From Chara braunii (Eukaryota > Streptophyta > Charophyceae > Charales > Characeae), in assembly GCA_003427395.1 (NCBI GenBank), contig BFEA01000220.1:1284631-1335302 (forward strand): a stretch of 50,672 nt of DNA. The letters are read 5' to 3'. The first letter of the stretch is position 1, and each line of letters begins with the position of its first letter. The notes beneath the pieces are model-generated. The model saw only the letters and a list, made by a program, of their open reading frames with translations, was not told where the DNA came from and ran no database searches. Made by a program: the position numbers and the translations under genes. Of this stretch, positions 9,998 to 19,066 are shown piece by piece.

Positions 9998-10294
9998 GGG
10001 GGGGGGGGGGGGGGGGAATGAAAAATGGCGCAGGTCTGGAAGCTGGCGCGTCACATATGTGATGCTCAGGGGGTTCCAAAATTAAGCGATCTCCTGATTG
10101 CATGGAGGAGAACTAGTTTACAAGGTGGAGGGAGAAGAAGGGGGTTGGAAGGGGGAATGAAAAATGGCGCAGGTCCGGAAGCTGGCGCGTCTCATATGTG
10201 ACGCTCAGGGGGTTCAAGAATTAAGCGATCTCCTGATTGCATGGAGGAGAACTAATTTACAAGGTGGAGGGAGAGAAAGGGGCCGGGGGGGGGG
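9998..10294. repeat. 139-bp tandem duplication after a poly-G tract
   Basis: A run of 19 G (9,998-10,016) precedes two head-to-tail units, the first from 10,017 and the second from 10,156, roughly 95% identical. Each contains ATGAAAAATGGCGCAGGT, a CATATGTG dyad and CTCCTGATTGCATGGAGGAG. The second unit also ends in a G run. G-tract slippage or a gap-filling artefact could have generated it. Confidence 0.75.
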
Positions 10295-10399
10295 GAATGA
10301 ATGAGGAACCGAGCGTATCAGGATGAATAAGATCTTGTATTAACACCTAGATCGGGACAAAGTCCATGTTGACGCCAACTTCAAGTGCAATGTCTTCGC

Positions 10400-11118
10400 G
10401 AATCTGTTGGCTCGTTCTTCAGAACCTCTACCACCCACCCTTGTCATGTGCGACTCCCTGTCTCTTTGACTGATTGAGGTCGTCCAAGTGGCACCATCAT
10501 GGCTTGCCGATCTAGCCCGGTTTTGCTCGGTCACTGAAAGTCCGATCGACAGTAACTGACGAGGAGAGGGTTATGGAGTGGTCTAGGTCATTCAGCAGGG
10601 AGCGGAGGGATGTAATCGGATGCTTCATCACCAAGATCGACAAAGTAGACGATTCAGTGTGCTTGAGGGAATCGATGGTTGGGTCGGGAGAGGGAGAGGA
10701 GGTAGTCGGGATACAGGGTAGGGATAATGCGGAGGAAATTATCGCGTAGGGACTCATAGTCCTCTACTGCGGGAAAGGTTCCGGAGATGATGCAGTAGAA
10801 CTCCATATGGTTGTACTGTCTCTAGGCGACATTCAAGAGAAGGATGTTGAGGGGGAAAGACAGGGAGCGGTGAGGGAAGACTGTGCATAAGAGTCGTACG
10901 GCAAAGTGGTGACAAAAGAGCTGGTTGGCGAAAATGCGGTAGTTTAGAGGGAACTCAATGTGGGGAAGAGGAGAAAAGGAGAGATAATCAAGAGGGCGGC
11001 GGTAGATCGGACGAGGACGGAGCGTCCGTGCGGGGAGGAGGACGGGGACGAAGCGCGGAGGGGGTGGAGGGAGATGGGGAGCGGGAGTGGCGACACCAAG
11101 AGGAGGATTCTGCGCCAT
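10400..11118 (-). pseudogene. Post-integrase accessory region, repeat 3 (degenerate)
   Basis: From an ATG at 11,118, just after the stop that ends repeat 2, a proline-rich leader precedes the frame IEFPLNYRIFANQLFCHHFA, later FYCIISGTFPAVEDY. With stops it continues to about 10,600. FANQLFCHHFA and FYCIISGTF align with FAQLFSHWA and VTIIVAFSGDL of repeat 1. The most likely identity is a third copy of the same unknown domain. No known family recognised. Confidence 0.4.
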
Positions 11119-11122
11119 CGTG

Positions 11123-11851
11123 TCAACTGGCGGCGTCGGCAGGGACTTCGGGGTTTAGAGCAGATCCTCCCCGTGCAACAGGTGGTGCTCGGGCCGGTGG
11201 GGCCCCCTGGGGCTCCGGTGCTGATGCCTCTTCATCTTCTTTCGGCGTTGATCTGGCTTCCGACTCTTCTTCTGCCGACAGACTCACAATGGCGATGCGA
11301 CCTAGATCGTCATCCCAGGGCACCTCGTCGTGTGCCTGATGAGCGTTCCAGAACTCGTTTAGATGGGGATTATCCGGTGCAAGGTCGTCCAGGTCCAGAA
11401 AGTACCAAACCGTGGGATCGTCATCGCTCAAGTATTGACCAAAGTCTTTTGTGCAGTTCGCCCAAATTACTGTTGGCGTCAACGTCCTCTCCAATGTGAC
11501 AGGTTCGGCCTGGCTAGGATCGCTCGAATTAAAGGAGGTAATGTTTGTCGGCAGATCGTCGACGAGTTGAGACAGAAACGTGAGAATCTCGTACGTAACA
11601 ATTGCTCTTCCGCCTTCAGTGATCTCCCCACAAAGAAGGCCGACCAGAGTGCCATAGGTTTCCGTCTTCGCTGGCCACACCTGCGCTAGTACTAGCGAGA
11701 TCTCGTTGTAGATTTCCAATTCCCGATTGCTGTAGTATCGAGCCCAATGACACCTCATCGTCACCATATACACGCTCACCGACGCGAATTCAGCCCCCTT
11801 ACGAATGTAAGAAGGATGGAAAGGAGGGATCGGGGCGGGACGAATCTCCAA
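11123..11851 (-). CDS. Post-integrase accessory protein, repeat 2 (242 aa open frame)
   Basis: The frame contains a domain (residues about 20-95) with CHWARYYSNRELEIYNEIS, GTLVGLLCGEIT and EILTFLSQL, which aligns with repeat 1. An acidic middle follows (YLSDDDPTVWYFLDLDDL) and a proline/alanine-rich tail. The +1 position relative to repeat 1 means a frame change separates them. It lies where some LTR elements carry env-like or accessory ORFs, but I see no signal peptide or transmembrane segment. Function unknown. Confidence 0.45.
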   Translation of the reverse strand: MEIRPAPIPPFHPSYIRKGAEFASVSVYMVTMRCHWARYYSNRELEIYNEISLVLAQVWPAKTETYGTLVGLLCGEITEGGRAIVTYEILTFLSQLVDDLPTNITSFNSSDPSQAEPVTLERTLTPTVIWANCTKDFGQYLSDDDPTVWYFLDLDDLAPDNPHLNEFWNAHQAHDEVPWDDDLGRIAIVSLSAEEESEARSTPKEDEEASAPEPQGAPPARAPPVARGGSALNPEVPADAAS

Positions 11852-12327
11852 GGTGAGAAGGGGATCGGCCCAAGATGGTCAGAGAGTTGGAAGATCCGAG
11901 GGGAGGGAGAAGGACGAAGAGGGGGAAGTGGATGAGTTGGGCGATCAGTGCTGCTAGTCCGAAGAGAAAAGGTGTCGATACACTCGGTTCCCACCACCTG
12001 TTGGCCTGGTAGGGCCAGCCGTTGCCGCCAATCCGCCACCAATGCCTGCCCCCACTCGGAGAGACTCGTGACTACCCCGTCACGCCGCTGCGAGCCAATG
12101 GTACACAGATCGCCACTGAAGGCGACGATTATGGTTACATCGCTCTGATTAGGGCGGGGGAATCGTTCGAATGCCAAGGCTTCCACCAAGATGACTGTCG
12201 CTCCCAACTCCGTCGAGATCGTTACCTCTACCGCCGCGTACCAAGCCCAGTGGCTAAACAATTGCGCAAACTGGAGGAGATCGGGATTGAGACGAGGATG
12301 CGCGACTTGGCGAAACTGCAGTGAAGG
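11776..12327 (-). CDS. Post-integrase accessory region, repeat 1 (in frame with integrase)
   Basis: This frame continues directly from the integrase C-terminus through one stop at 12,328. It begins LNPDLLQFAQLFSHWAWYAA, followed by VEVTISTELGATVILVEA, VTIIVAFSGDLCTIGS and a helical segment ending LVADW, then a proline/serine-rich tail. The domain appears mostly helical with a central beta-like VTIIVAF stretch. It recurs in diverged form at about 11,780-11,560 and 10,990-10,690. It belongs to no family I recognise. Confidence 0.5.
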   Translation of the reverse strand, partial: PSLQFRQVAHPRLNPDLLQFAQLFSHWAWYAAVEVTISTELGATVILVEALAFERFPRPNQSDVTIIVAFSGDLCTIGSQRRDGVVTSLSEWGQALVADWRQRLALPGQQVVGTECIDTFSLRTSSTDRPTHPLPPLRPSPSPRIFQLSDHLGPIPFSPWRFVPPRSLLSILLTFVRGLNSRR

Positions 12328-13758
12328 TCAAGGCTGAAGAAGCTGTGGAGGAAGAGTCGGCTTTATGGCGAAACTCATGGTGAAGACCGAGTAGAAATGG
12401 TACCAGACGAAGAGGGGGAAAGCAAGATCCTCGTCTGGGCTAGAGAAGGAAGACGAAGGCGAGATAGGATCCTCAGAGGGTGGGAGGGGGCGAAGGTAGG
12501 AGGTATGACGGACAATAGGAAGAGAGCTATGGATGGTGCCGGTCTCAGTAGCGATGCGCACAGTATTGGCTCCGTTAGGGCCGAGTTCCACTACTCGAAA
12601 ACAGCTAGAAAACTTGGGAGCGAGTTTCCGGTCGCGTGCACATTTACGTACCTGCACTAGGTACCTAATTTATATTGGTGTTGTGGGCCTGCGTTCCCAT
12701 TCCGGGCCTTGTAACTACGGATCTGCCTACGGTGGGCCAGTTCGGTCATTTTCTGCTTTTTTCGGGCTAGCCTAGGGATAACCTTTTCCATCAATTCCGC
12801 GTACCGTTTAGCCTTGGCCTTGAGGGCCGACCTCGTGTTCCTTCCCTCTTTTTCGGCATTTTTCGAGGCGCTTCGATTGTTGACACATGGGATACTATTG
12901 GTTCGAAGCTGAAAGGGGGTGAATCCAGTGGACTTTTGAGGGGTTGCTCGATGGATCTCGATGATTTGATACACTATCTCAGGCCAAGGACGCGTGTCAT
13001 TGGCTGCTAAGTTCCTGCGAAGAGCGGTCTTGATCATGCGGTTCGCATTCTCGGCTAATTCGTTAGACTAAGAGACATGGGGAACAGTGTGTCGGAGAGT
13101 AACGCCATGATGCATCAATAAGTCCTCTACCTCGGCTTTGAATTCAGACTCATTGTCGGTTAGAATCTCTTTTGTATCTAGATGGGTATTGAGGAATCAA
13201 TCGATGTACGTAGCTATCTCTGAGGCCTTATGTGTCTTACAGGGGTAAACTTCGATGTACTTCGAGAAATGGTCGATCAATACCAAGAATGGAGTACTCA
13301 CAACGGTTGGGGCCAGGTGGCACGTCAATATCTGTCGTGTCCATACTGACTCGCTAGAAAGGACGTTCTACCTCCGTCGGGACTATCGTGTTTGGCCCAC
13401 GAAGAGGCGCACGGTCGACAACACAAACTAGACAGTTAGCAACCACGTGCCTCACGTCATCGCGGATATTAGACCAGAACCATCGATTTTGATCGATGGT
13501 CGCTTCAGTGACACGTACCGCAAAATGAGCGGTCTGCTCCTCGTGCGTCGATTTGGTCCAGTTATATCGCTGAAATAGGTGGGGAACCGTCAACCATAAA
13601 CCCGATCCGTCTGTTTTACGTTTTTACATATGACCGTTGATCCATCTGTAATCTTGGGACCTCTCGGTGGTCTGACGCCTGTCATGCTTAATGAGATGGT
13701 CCAATGGTTTGCCAACTAATTTAGCCAATAATATTTTATCCGTCCATACTTCAACCAT
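12328..13758 (-). pseudogene. Ty3/gypsy integrase (zinc-binding domain, DDE core, C-terminal domain)
   Basis: Integrase inserts the element's cDNA into host chromosomes. The N-terminal part shows RWINGHM, HEEQTAHFAVRVTEATIDQ and CLVC, the HHCC zinc-binding arrangement. The core follows with SMDTTDID (first Asp), LTDNESEF (second Asp) and NELAENAN (Glu), spaced about 34-35 residues apart, so all three catalytic acids are present. After 12,657 comes KLAPKFSSCFRVVELGPNGA, the usual C-terminal fold with no chromodomain. Four or more in-frame stops (around 13,759, 13,630, 13,355, 13,190 and 13,070) break it. Catalytic residues intact plus nonsense codons suggests relatively recent decay. Confidence 0.85.
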
Positions 13759-14208
13759 TCAGTATTTTTTATCGTATTCGGGGCTGTCAGTTCTGGCGGC
13801 CTCGAATCGAATTTTCGTGGGAAGCTTGTCCGTCCGACACAGAGGGCACTTCCATGCCTTATTACTCGTTCGATATAGAATACAGCCGCCATGCGCACAA
13901 TTGACACACGTGGCACATTCTACCCAGTAAGTGAACCCCGACTCAAAGGGATAGCAGTCTACCCCATAAACCCGCGAAATAAACATGCAAGAATAACAGA
14001 ACTTATCTGGAAGACTGGCGAAGAATTCCGAATGCGGAGGGGGAGGGGAATCAGTGGGGTTGAAAGAAGGAGCAGAAGAAGACGGGGTCGTTATTGTTCC
14101 GGGAAAAGGAGAGAGAGAGAGAGAAGAGAGCATGTGTCCACTCAATCCTTCAGAAGGATCTTCACTGTACCGTACTCGGGCTCGTTTTTTGGCTCCGGAT
14201 TGTGCCAC
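13759..14208 (-). CDS. PHD-finger module between RNase H and integrase of the Ty3/gypsy polyprotein
   Basis: The frame of 149 residues overlaps the end of the RNase H frame and is in the same frame as the downstream integrase. After a serine/proline-rich linker (residues 28-60) comes a C4HC3 cluster: C71-x2-C74-x23-C98-x2-C101-x4-H106-x2-C109-x11-C121-x2-C124. A Trp lies two residues before the seventh Cys (KAWKCPLC). This is the spacing of a PHD finger, a reader of histone H3 tails in host proteins. A role in guiding integration to certain chromatin, as chromodomains do in chromoviruses, is inference. A RING-type fold is less likely given the order of ligands and the Trp. Confidence 0.7.
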   Translation of the reverse strand: MAQSGAKKRARVRYSEDPSEGLSGHMLSSLSLSPFPGTITTPSSSAPSFNPTDSPPPPHSEFFASLPDKFCYSCMFISRVYGVDCYPFESGFTYWVECATCVNCAHGGCILYRTSNKAWKCPLCRTDKLPTKIRFEAARTDSPEYDKKY

Positions 14209-14700
14209 GGTGTCACTTCCTCACTCCTGAGTACCTCATCGGGACGATGCAATCGTGCCAGTCTATCCTCATTGCCGTGTCTCTCATGTTTCCAATGACG
14301 AATGTCAATATCCATGCTCTGCAACGTGGTAGCCCATCGTTCGATCATACTCGAGTAATCCTTGTACTTCTTCAGAGCCAACAGTGGTTCATGATCAGTC
14401 ACCAATGTGAACTTCTGGCCATACAAATAAGCTAAGAAGTGACTGATTCCCCACAAAGCCGCGTAGCATTCTCCCGTTGGAGCGGAGTAGTTCCGCTTGC
14501 AGGAAGGTACCGATTTAGATGCATATTCCACCGCGTGTTCCAGACCATCAGGTCCCACCTGGGCCAAGATCGCCTCGGGCTGCCAATCGGTGATGAGAAC
14601 AAAAGGTTTTTCCGAGTCTGGTCTTATGAGGATCGGGACCGAGATCAGAGCTGCCTTAAGTTCTCGAATGGCCTGATCTCACTGCGGGGTCCAGATCAAT
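14142..14700 (-). pseudogene. Ty3/gypsy RT C-terminal tether and RNase H domain
   Basis: The minus strand reads WTPQ-stop-DQAIRELKAALISVPIL, the RT-to-RNase H connection. RNase H follows with PFVLITDWQPEAILAQVG, EYASKSVPSCKRNYSAPTGE and YGQKFTLVTDHEPLLAL. The catalytic acids in ITDW, GECY and VTDH are present, and RHWKHERHGNEDRLARLHR closes the domain. RNase H degrades the RNA of the RNA-DNA hybrid during reverse transcription. One stop (about 14,685) interrupts the tether. The frame ends in a TGA at 14,142, 14 codons past a slippery heptamer that gives access to the PHD/integrase frame. Confidence 0.9.
14184..14190 (-). promoter_or_regulatory. Candidate -1 ribosomal frameshift heptamer A_AAA_AAC
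   Basis: In the RNase H frame the codons read CCA AAA AAC, which places A_AAA_AAC exactly in the phase required for -1 slippage. The -1 frame then continues KKRARVRYSED into the PHD finger and integrase. A 6-bp hairpin (ATCCTT/AAGGAT, loop CTG) lies about 23 nt downstream, farther than usual for a stimulator. A one-base indel in the A run is the alternative. Confidence 0.45.
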
Positions 14701-14705
14701 GGCTG

Positions 14706-15914
14706 ATTTTTTTTCAACAAGTTTGTGAGTGGTCCCGCAATCGCTCACGCTCGGCTGCGACAAAACGCAAAGATCAGGCACAACCCTTTGACTCAAATTA
14801 GCTCTACGGCGGTCGCGACGAGGCCGTGTATTCGCCGTTTACGGCGTTTATAGCTAAATTCACGCGACAACCGCACATTCTCGTGGTCGTCCTTTTTTAC
14901 CACTTAGGCACGGAATCACAAGGCTTAGTTGTCGTGGGTCGCTATTTTAGGTAGGATAGGCTTCAAAATTTTCATCCTTGCAATCTCGCGTCCACACACT
15001 ATTGGTCGGCGTGGCGATCCGTCACCTTATGCCACGTCGTTGCTGTGACACCCCAAAAAAGTTGCGCACTCAGAATTTCCCACAAACTCATGCAATGATC
15101 ATAGCGTTATTATGCCTAGTTTTCAAAAGATCTGTCAACGTCAACATCAAGCGTTGATTTTTTTGGTCCTAGATATGGCCTGAATAAAATTTTGGTAGAC
15201 AATACAACCTCATTAAGTTATTGAACTTGGAAAAATTTCACACAGGGCGAATAACATCCGAAATTTTAAAATATTGGTCAAATACCCTTGTTAGGGTTTC
15301 TACCCTGACAATGTATAAGAGTAAGGTCCCGATGTTAGGCGTAACACGAGTCAGACTCTCTATAACAGTCGGGTTAGTCCTTGACTGAGCTAAGAGACTC
15401 GCCCGCGAGTTCAAGATCCGCGTGGGTTGTGAAGAAGGGATATAGTATGAACGTAGTATAATTTTCCTTGTTAGATTATCAATTTGACATTTGAGTCAAC
15501 AACCAGAATTCAAGGTCCTTGTCTTGCCCACAAATTCACTCTCAGGGTGAGGATCTCCGATTGCTAGCACTCGCTTCGCCTTGTCCCAAGGTAAGTTGCC
15601 TTTGAGGCCGAACGACTGTTCCTTCAGCCGTACTATATCACAAACGACATACTCTTCAGTCGATACTTCAGTCTCGTGTGCAACACCTAAACTCAAGAAA
15701 ATTTGCATGTTCATGGGTAGTGTATGATTTGTCGTCATAACAATGAACCGTAAGACTTTACATGTCTAGAAGCTAGGACATCACTCACGCATCACCTTTA
15801 TATACATGAATCCGTGCAATTTGCAACTCACTGCTTACACTACCTAAGTTATGAGACAATAATAATGGGCACTTAGGTCAAAGCGTCGTAAGAGCAAAAG
15901 TCTATTAGAAGGAG
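14706..15914. other. No gene recognised
   Basis: This 1.2-kb AT-richer interval lies between the truncated minus-strand Ty3 element and an LTR-like fragment. Only shadow frames are present and no repeat relationship within the window was detected. Confidence 0.4.
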
Positions 15915-16185
15915 TCGACCTGATGCGCGAGCCGCCTCGAGAGATCAACGCTCTGAGGTCCGTTAGACTTATGGGCTAATGTGAGGCATCCTACCGTGCA
16001 TACACGTATGCTATAGCTGACAAGCTTGAGGAACGACTTTGTGGCACAACAAGTAAAAACCTCCACATGTGGGTCGGTAAGGATACGACTACCTAAGGAT
16101 AGTGACAACTCATTGGGTAGAGGTAAGTTGTGCCTTATGGAATCTGGCCCTGTCGGAGGGGTGTCCTGAGAGGTATAGCTGGCAC
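15915..16185 (+). repeat. Diverged LTR fragment related to the LTR ending at 30,424
   Basis: It shares, in the same order and orientation, many blocks with 30,018-30,305: AGTCGACCTGAT, CTACCG(T/C)GC, GTAAAAACCT, ATGTGGGTC, GGATACG, ACCTAAGG, GTTGT(G/A)CCTT, CCTGTCG and TGAGAGGTATAGC. No primer-binding site follows, so it is a solo LTR or a 3' LTR fragment. Confidence 0.65.
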
Positions 16186-17680
16186 ACTCAACCGAAGTGA
16201 CAATGAAAACTAAAGATCCACGGATTCCGTGTTTAATGGTCGGGAGGGTCCCCCCGTGCATGCAAGCATGCGAGACCAATACACTGGACACCGGTTTTAT
16301 GACAAAAAAAACCTCTACAAACCCCGCCCATCATTGTTCACCAGATAAAAAAAATTGTCAACCTATTTGGCAGACGCCAAGCGTCAGGTTCACGAAATTG
16401 TGCCATAAAAGTCAACGTTGCCACAACCAACCAACGAACCAATGCGTCCGTGTGTTGGTAACAACTGCCAACAAAAGTGAATTCCACATAATAAAAAAGC
16501 AGACTGGTTACCTGATGTCTCTATCCTCTTTTGAGGACTGGTTCTTCAACACCAGAGGCCCTACACATGGGAAAACACACGACAAGGCAGATTGGTCCTA
16601 TGACAAGAAAGAACCCAGTGAAAAGAAACTGCCAACCTAATGGACATATATCGGACCCTACTTGAACCGCAACGTTAGGCTGCAAACTCGAATATAAATG
16701 CATCCCCAACGCTCCGAATCACCGTTAGCGGGGCACGGTCCTAGGTCACAATTGACTTCGATCAAAATATGCATTTGGTTTTGCACAAGTATTTGTTCGC
16801 GGGTGAGAATGAATTTGTTTATTTTTAATTCTCTTCTTTTGCATAGGAGCCTAAGCTACATCCCTGTTTTTTCTCCGAATTGTTTGTAGCCGAAAATCAG
16901 AACTAACAATAGCCACTTTGGGGTACTTACCAGCCAGGGCACTCAGTTGCTTTATCCGCAGTAGGAGGCAGGAGGGATTGGGAGAGTCTGAAAGAACCAT
17001 GGTGGGAAGAACCAGAAGGGTCCACCCTGCCGCTAGTAGGCAGGGCTTCAACTAGGATTTACTAGTTGTAGGTTAGCATAGTTAGGAAGTGGACAAAGAA
17101 TAGGGGTAGGCTAGAATAGGACATAATTTTTTATACCCCTCGAGGTAGTTTGTTTGGGGTTTGTCAGCCGCAAGGCCACTTTAATTGCTTAGACTGAGGA
17201 GGTTTGGCCCAAATGGGCATTTGCTAGGACGGTATAGGTAGCCGAAAGGCGCCCACATTTTGTTGGTTGTTTGTTGGCTCTGCCACTTGTTGTTGGGTGA
17301 AAGACCCGCGTACCTATACTGGGTCCCAATATGTGACAATGTTCGATCCAAGTTGTTTGTGAGGAATTCCCGACCTCATGTTGTATGATAATGGATCGGA
17401 AAAAATTGTCTGGCACCCCTGTAATTTCCATTATTTTGTGTCACGCCCCTCCAACGGCCCACTTACCCTGCCGTGCCCCTGGGGCCCTTGAACTTTCCTG
17501 CATGCCCCTGTCAGCAAGGGGCACAAGTTTCTGTGGTGCCCTTCCTGGACGGCCAGTCTCATTTCGTTGGTCCCTGTGCGATATGCCCTCATGAGTGGCG
17601 TACATCTTTCCATCATGCCCTCGCGCCAGAAATTCGGATTTGAAGCACTTGGTTTTTGTGGCACTTCCGAAAAAAATGAC

Positions 17681-17682
<2 letters not shown>
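16186..17682. other. No gene recognised; irregular GCCCCT-type repeats near the end
   Basis: Nothing identifiable to about 17,400. From 17,405 to 17,620, phrases such as CACGCCCCT, CGTGCCCCT, CATGCCCCT and ATGCCCTC recur every 30-45 bases, an imperfect minisatellite-like pattern. Confidence 0.35.

Positions 17683-17764
<82 letters not shown>
17683..17764. repeat. Compound (TG)n(GA)n microsatellite
   Basis: TG units run from 17,683 to 17,738 with a single TA interruption, then GA units to 17,764. Confidence 0.95.
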
Positions 17765-18149
17765 GTGAAGTGGTCATCATGTGCGTGCAATAACTCGCTG
17801 GTTCTGGTGGTCAGCAGCCTCTCTCGTCGAGGATGTACCATAGGTAGGACAGATTCACAATTTTGTTTGGCTGAGGGCTAACCGAGAGACCTGCCTGTAA
17901 GGAAAATTCGAGAGGGACATATCTGCAAATTCGGGAAAATATTAGCCCGGACTAACTAGAATTTCCTACAACTACCCTAACTGCGAATAGCAGGCCCGAG
18001 CTACTTCTAGGACAGACAGGCCCTATGGGCCTAAGTTGAATGACGGTCCTATAGCCTATAGCCGGGTAGGGAGAGGCCCTAGAGGCCGAAACTGAAACGG
18101 CACCGGTCGGTCCAGTCAATGCGGTCTAGGTCGTGTCTAGGTTAGTATA

Positions 18150-19052
18150 GGTTATAGATAGGGAGATGACGTCGGTTCAGGGTTTTTGGCAGTTAGTACC
18201 GTGTACATTGCGGCTGTGCAACGCGTGAACTGGAAGTGGTAACAACTTCAGCGTTGGAGGAGACGGCCATAGCTGGACCTGCGGAGTGTCAGCCATAGCT
18301 GGGACTGGCACTGTACTCTGACAACACGTGGGGCTGCCAGAGGTCCGAGCTATTCGAAGTCTGCTGGAGGCGAGAGACGTTGGTGCCCTGCTTGACCCTC
18401 TTCCGGAATAGGGTTACAGGGTGTGTAGCGCTGCAGCCATAGCTGCAACTTCTTTCTTAAAGATCATCTTGACAGGAGTGGTGGCGCTGTTGCAGACTTC
18501 CACCCGGGAAGTCGTCTAACACTTCATCATCATTAGATAGTGTGGTGCTGATCTTCTTCTTCTTCCTTGAGAGGCGCTTGGCCTTAGAGGCCTGTTTGAG
18601 GGTGGCGCGACCTTCTGGAGGTTGTATCTGGGTGACACTTGATGCTTCAGGTTAGGGGTAGTAATAGCGGTTGCTAAGGGTTGGGGAGTGAAGCACTACT
18701 CAATTCAGAGCAGCGCACCATAGTTCTGGGGTTATCTTGACAATTCGAGATTCTGAGTTTAATAAACAGTGTTGATACCGGGTTTGTACGATCATTGCTT
18801 CATTGTTTCTTGGATGTGATCTACTCGGCTTTCTTTTGTGACTGGTTGGCAATGTGAGGATTTTGTGGAGTGAGGTGCACTTTCAATGTTCTCCGTCATA
18901 TCGCATGGTCAAGTCTTCCGCTGTGTTTATCTATCTCTGTGCGGTGTGATACTCACATCCTCTCCCCTTCCTTATGTGTATGTATGGGCATACCTGAGAG
19001 TCTATGTGTGCAAGCGTTGGTCTTCTGACAACAAGCAACCAGGTTCATAACA
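18150..19052 (+). mobile_element. Probable 5' LTR (3' part) of a tRNA-Met-primed LTR retrotransposon
   Basis: The sequence ends in ...TTCATAACA just two bases before a perfect plant-type initiator tRNA-Met primer-binding site, which fixes the right border near 19,052. The left border is not determined because the matching 3' LTR is not in the window. Gag-like coding sequence follows 1.5 kb downstream. The 17,765-18,150 stretch shows nothing recognisable. Confidence 0.5.
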
Positions 19053-19054
19053 GT

Positions 19055-19066
19055 TGGTATCAGAGC
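19055..19066 (+). promoter_or_regulatory. Primer-binding site, initiator tRNA-Met type
   Basis: TGGTATCAGAGC is the complement of the 3' end of plant initiator tRNA-Met and the standard PBS of many plant LTR retrotransposons. It follows the probable LTR end after a two-base spacer. Confidence 0.85.

Larger units (their letters stand above)
10400..14705 (-). mobile_element. Ty3/gypsy retrotransposon remnant on the minus strand
   Basis: In minus-strand order the element has the end of RT, RNase H, a PHD finger, integrase with zinc-binding and DDE core, and a long post-integrase region with repeated domains. Gag, protease and most of RT are missing; homology stops near 14,705. No LTRs could be delimited. 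Scattered stops show that the copy is dead, but long frames remain, so its loss of function is not very old. Confidence 0.85.

Noticed and set aside
17431-17881. His/Thr- and Cys/Val-rich frames over the (TG)n(GA)n tract
   Set aside because: Microsatellite artefacts in both orientations.
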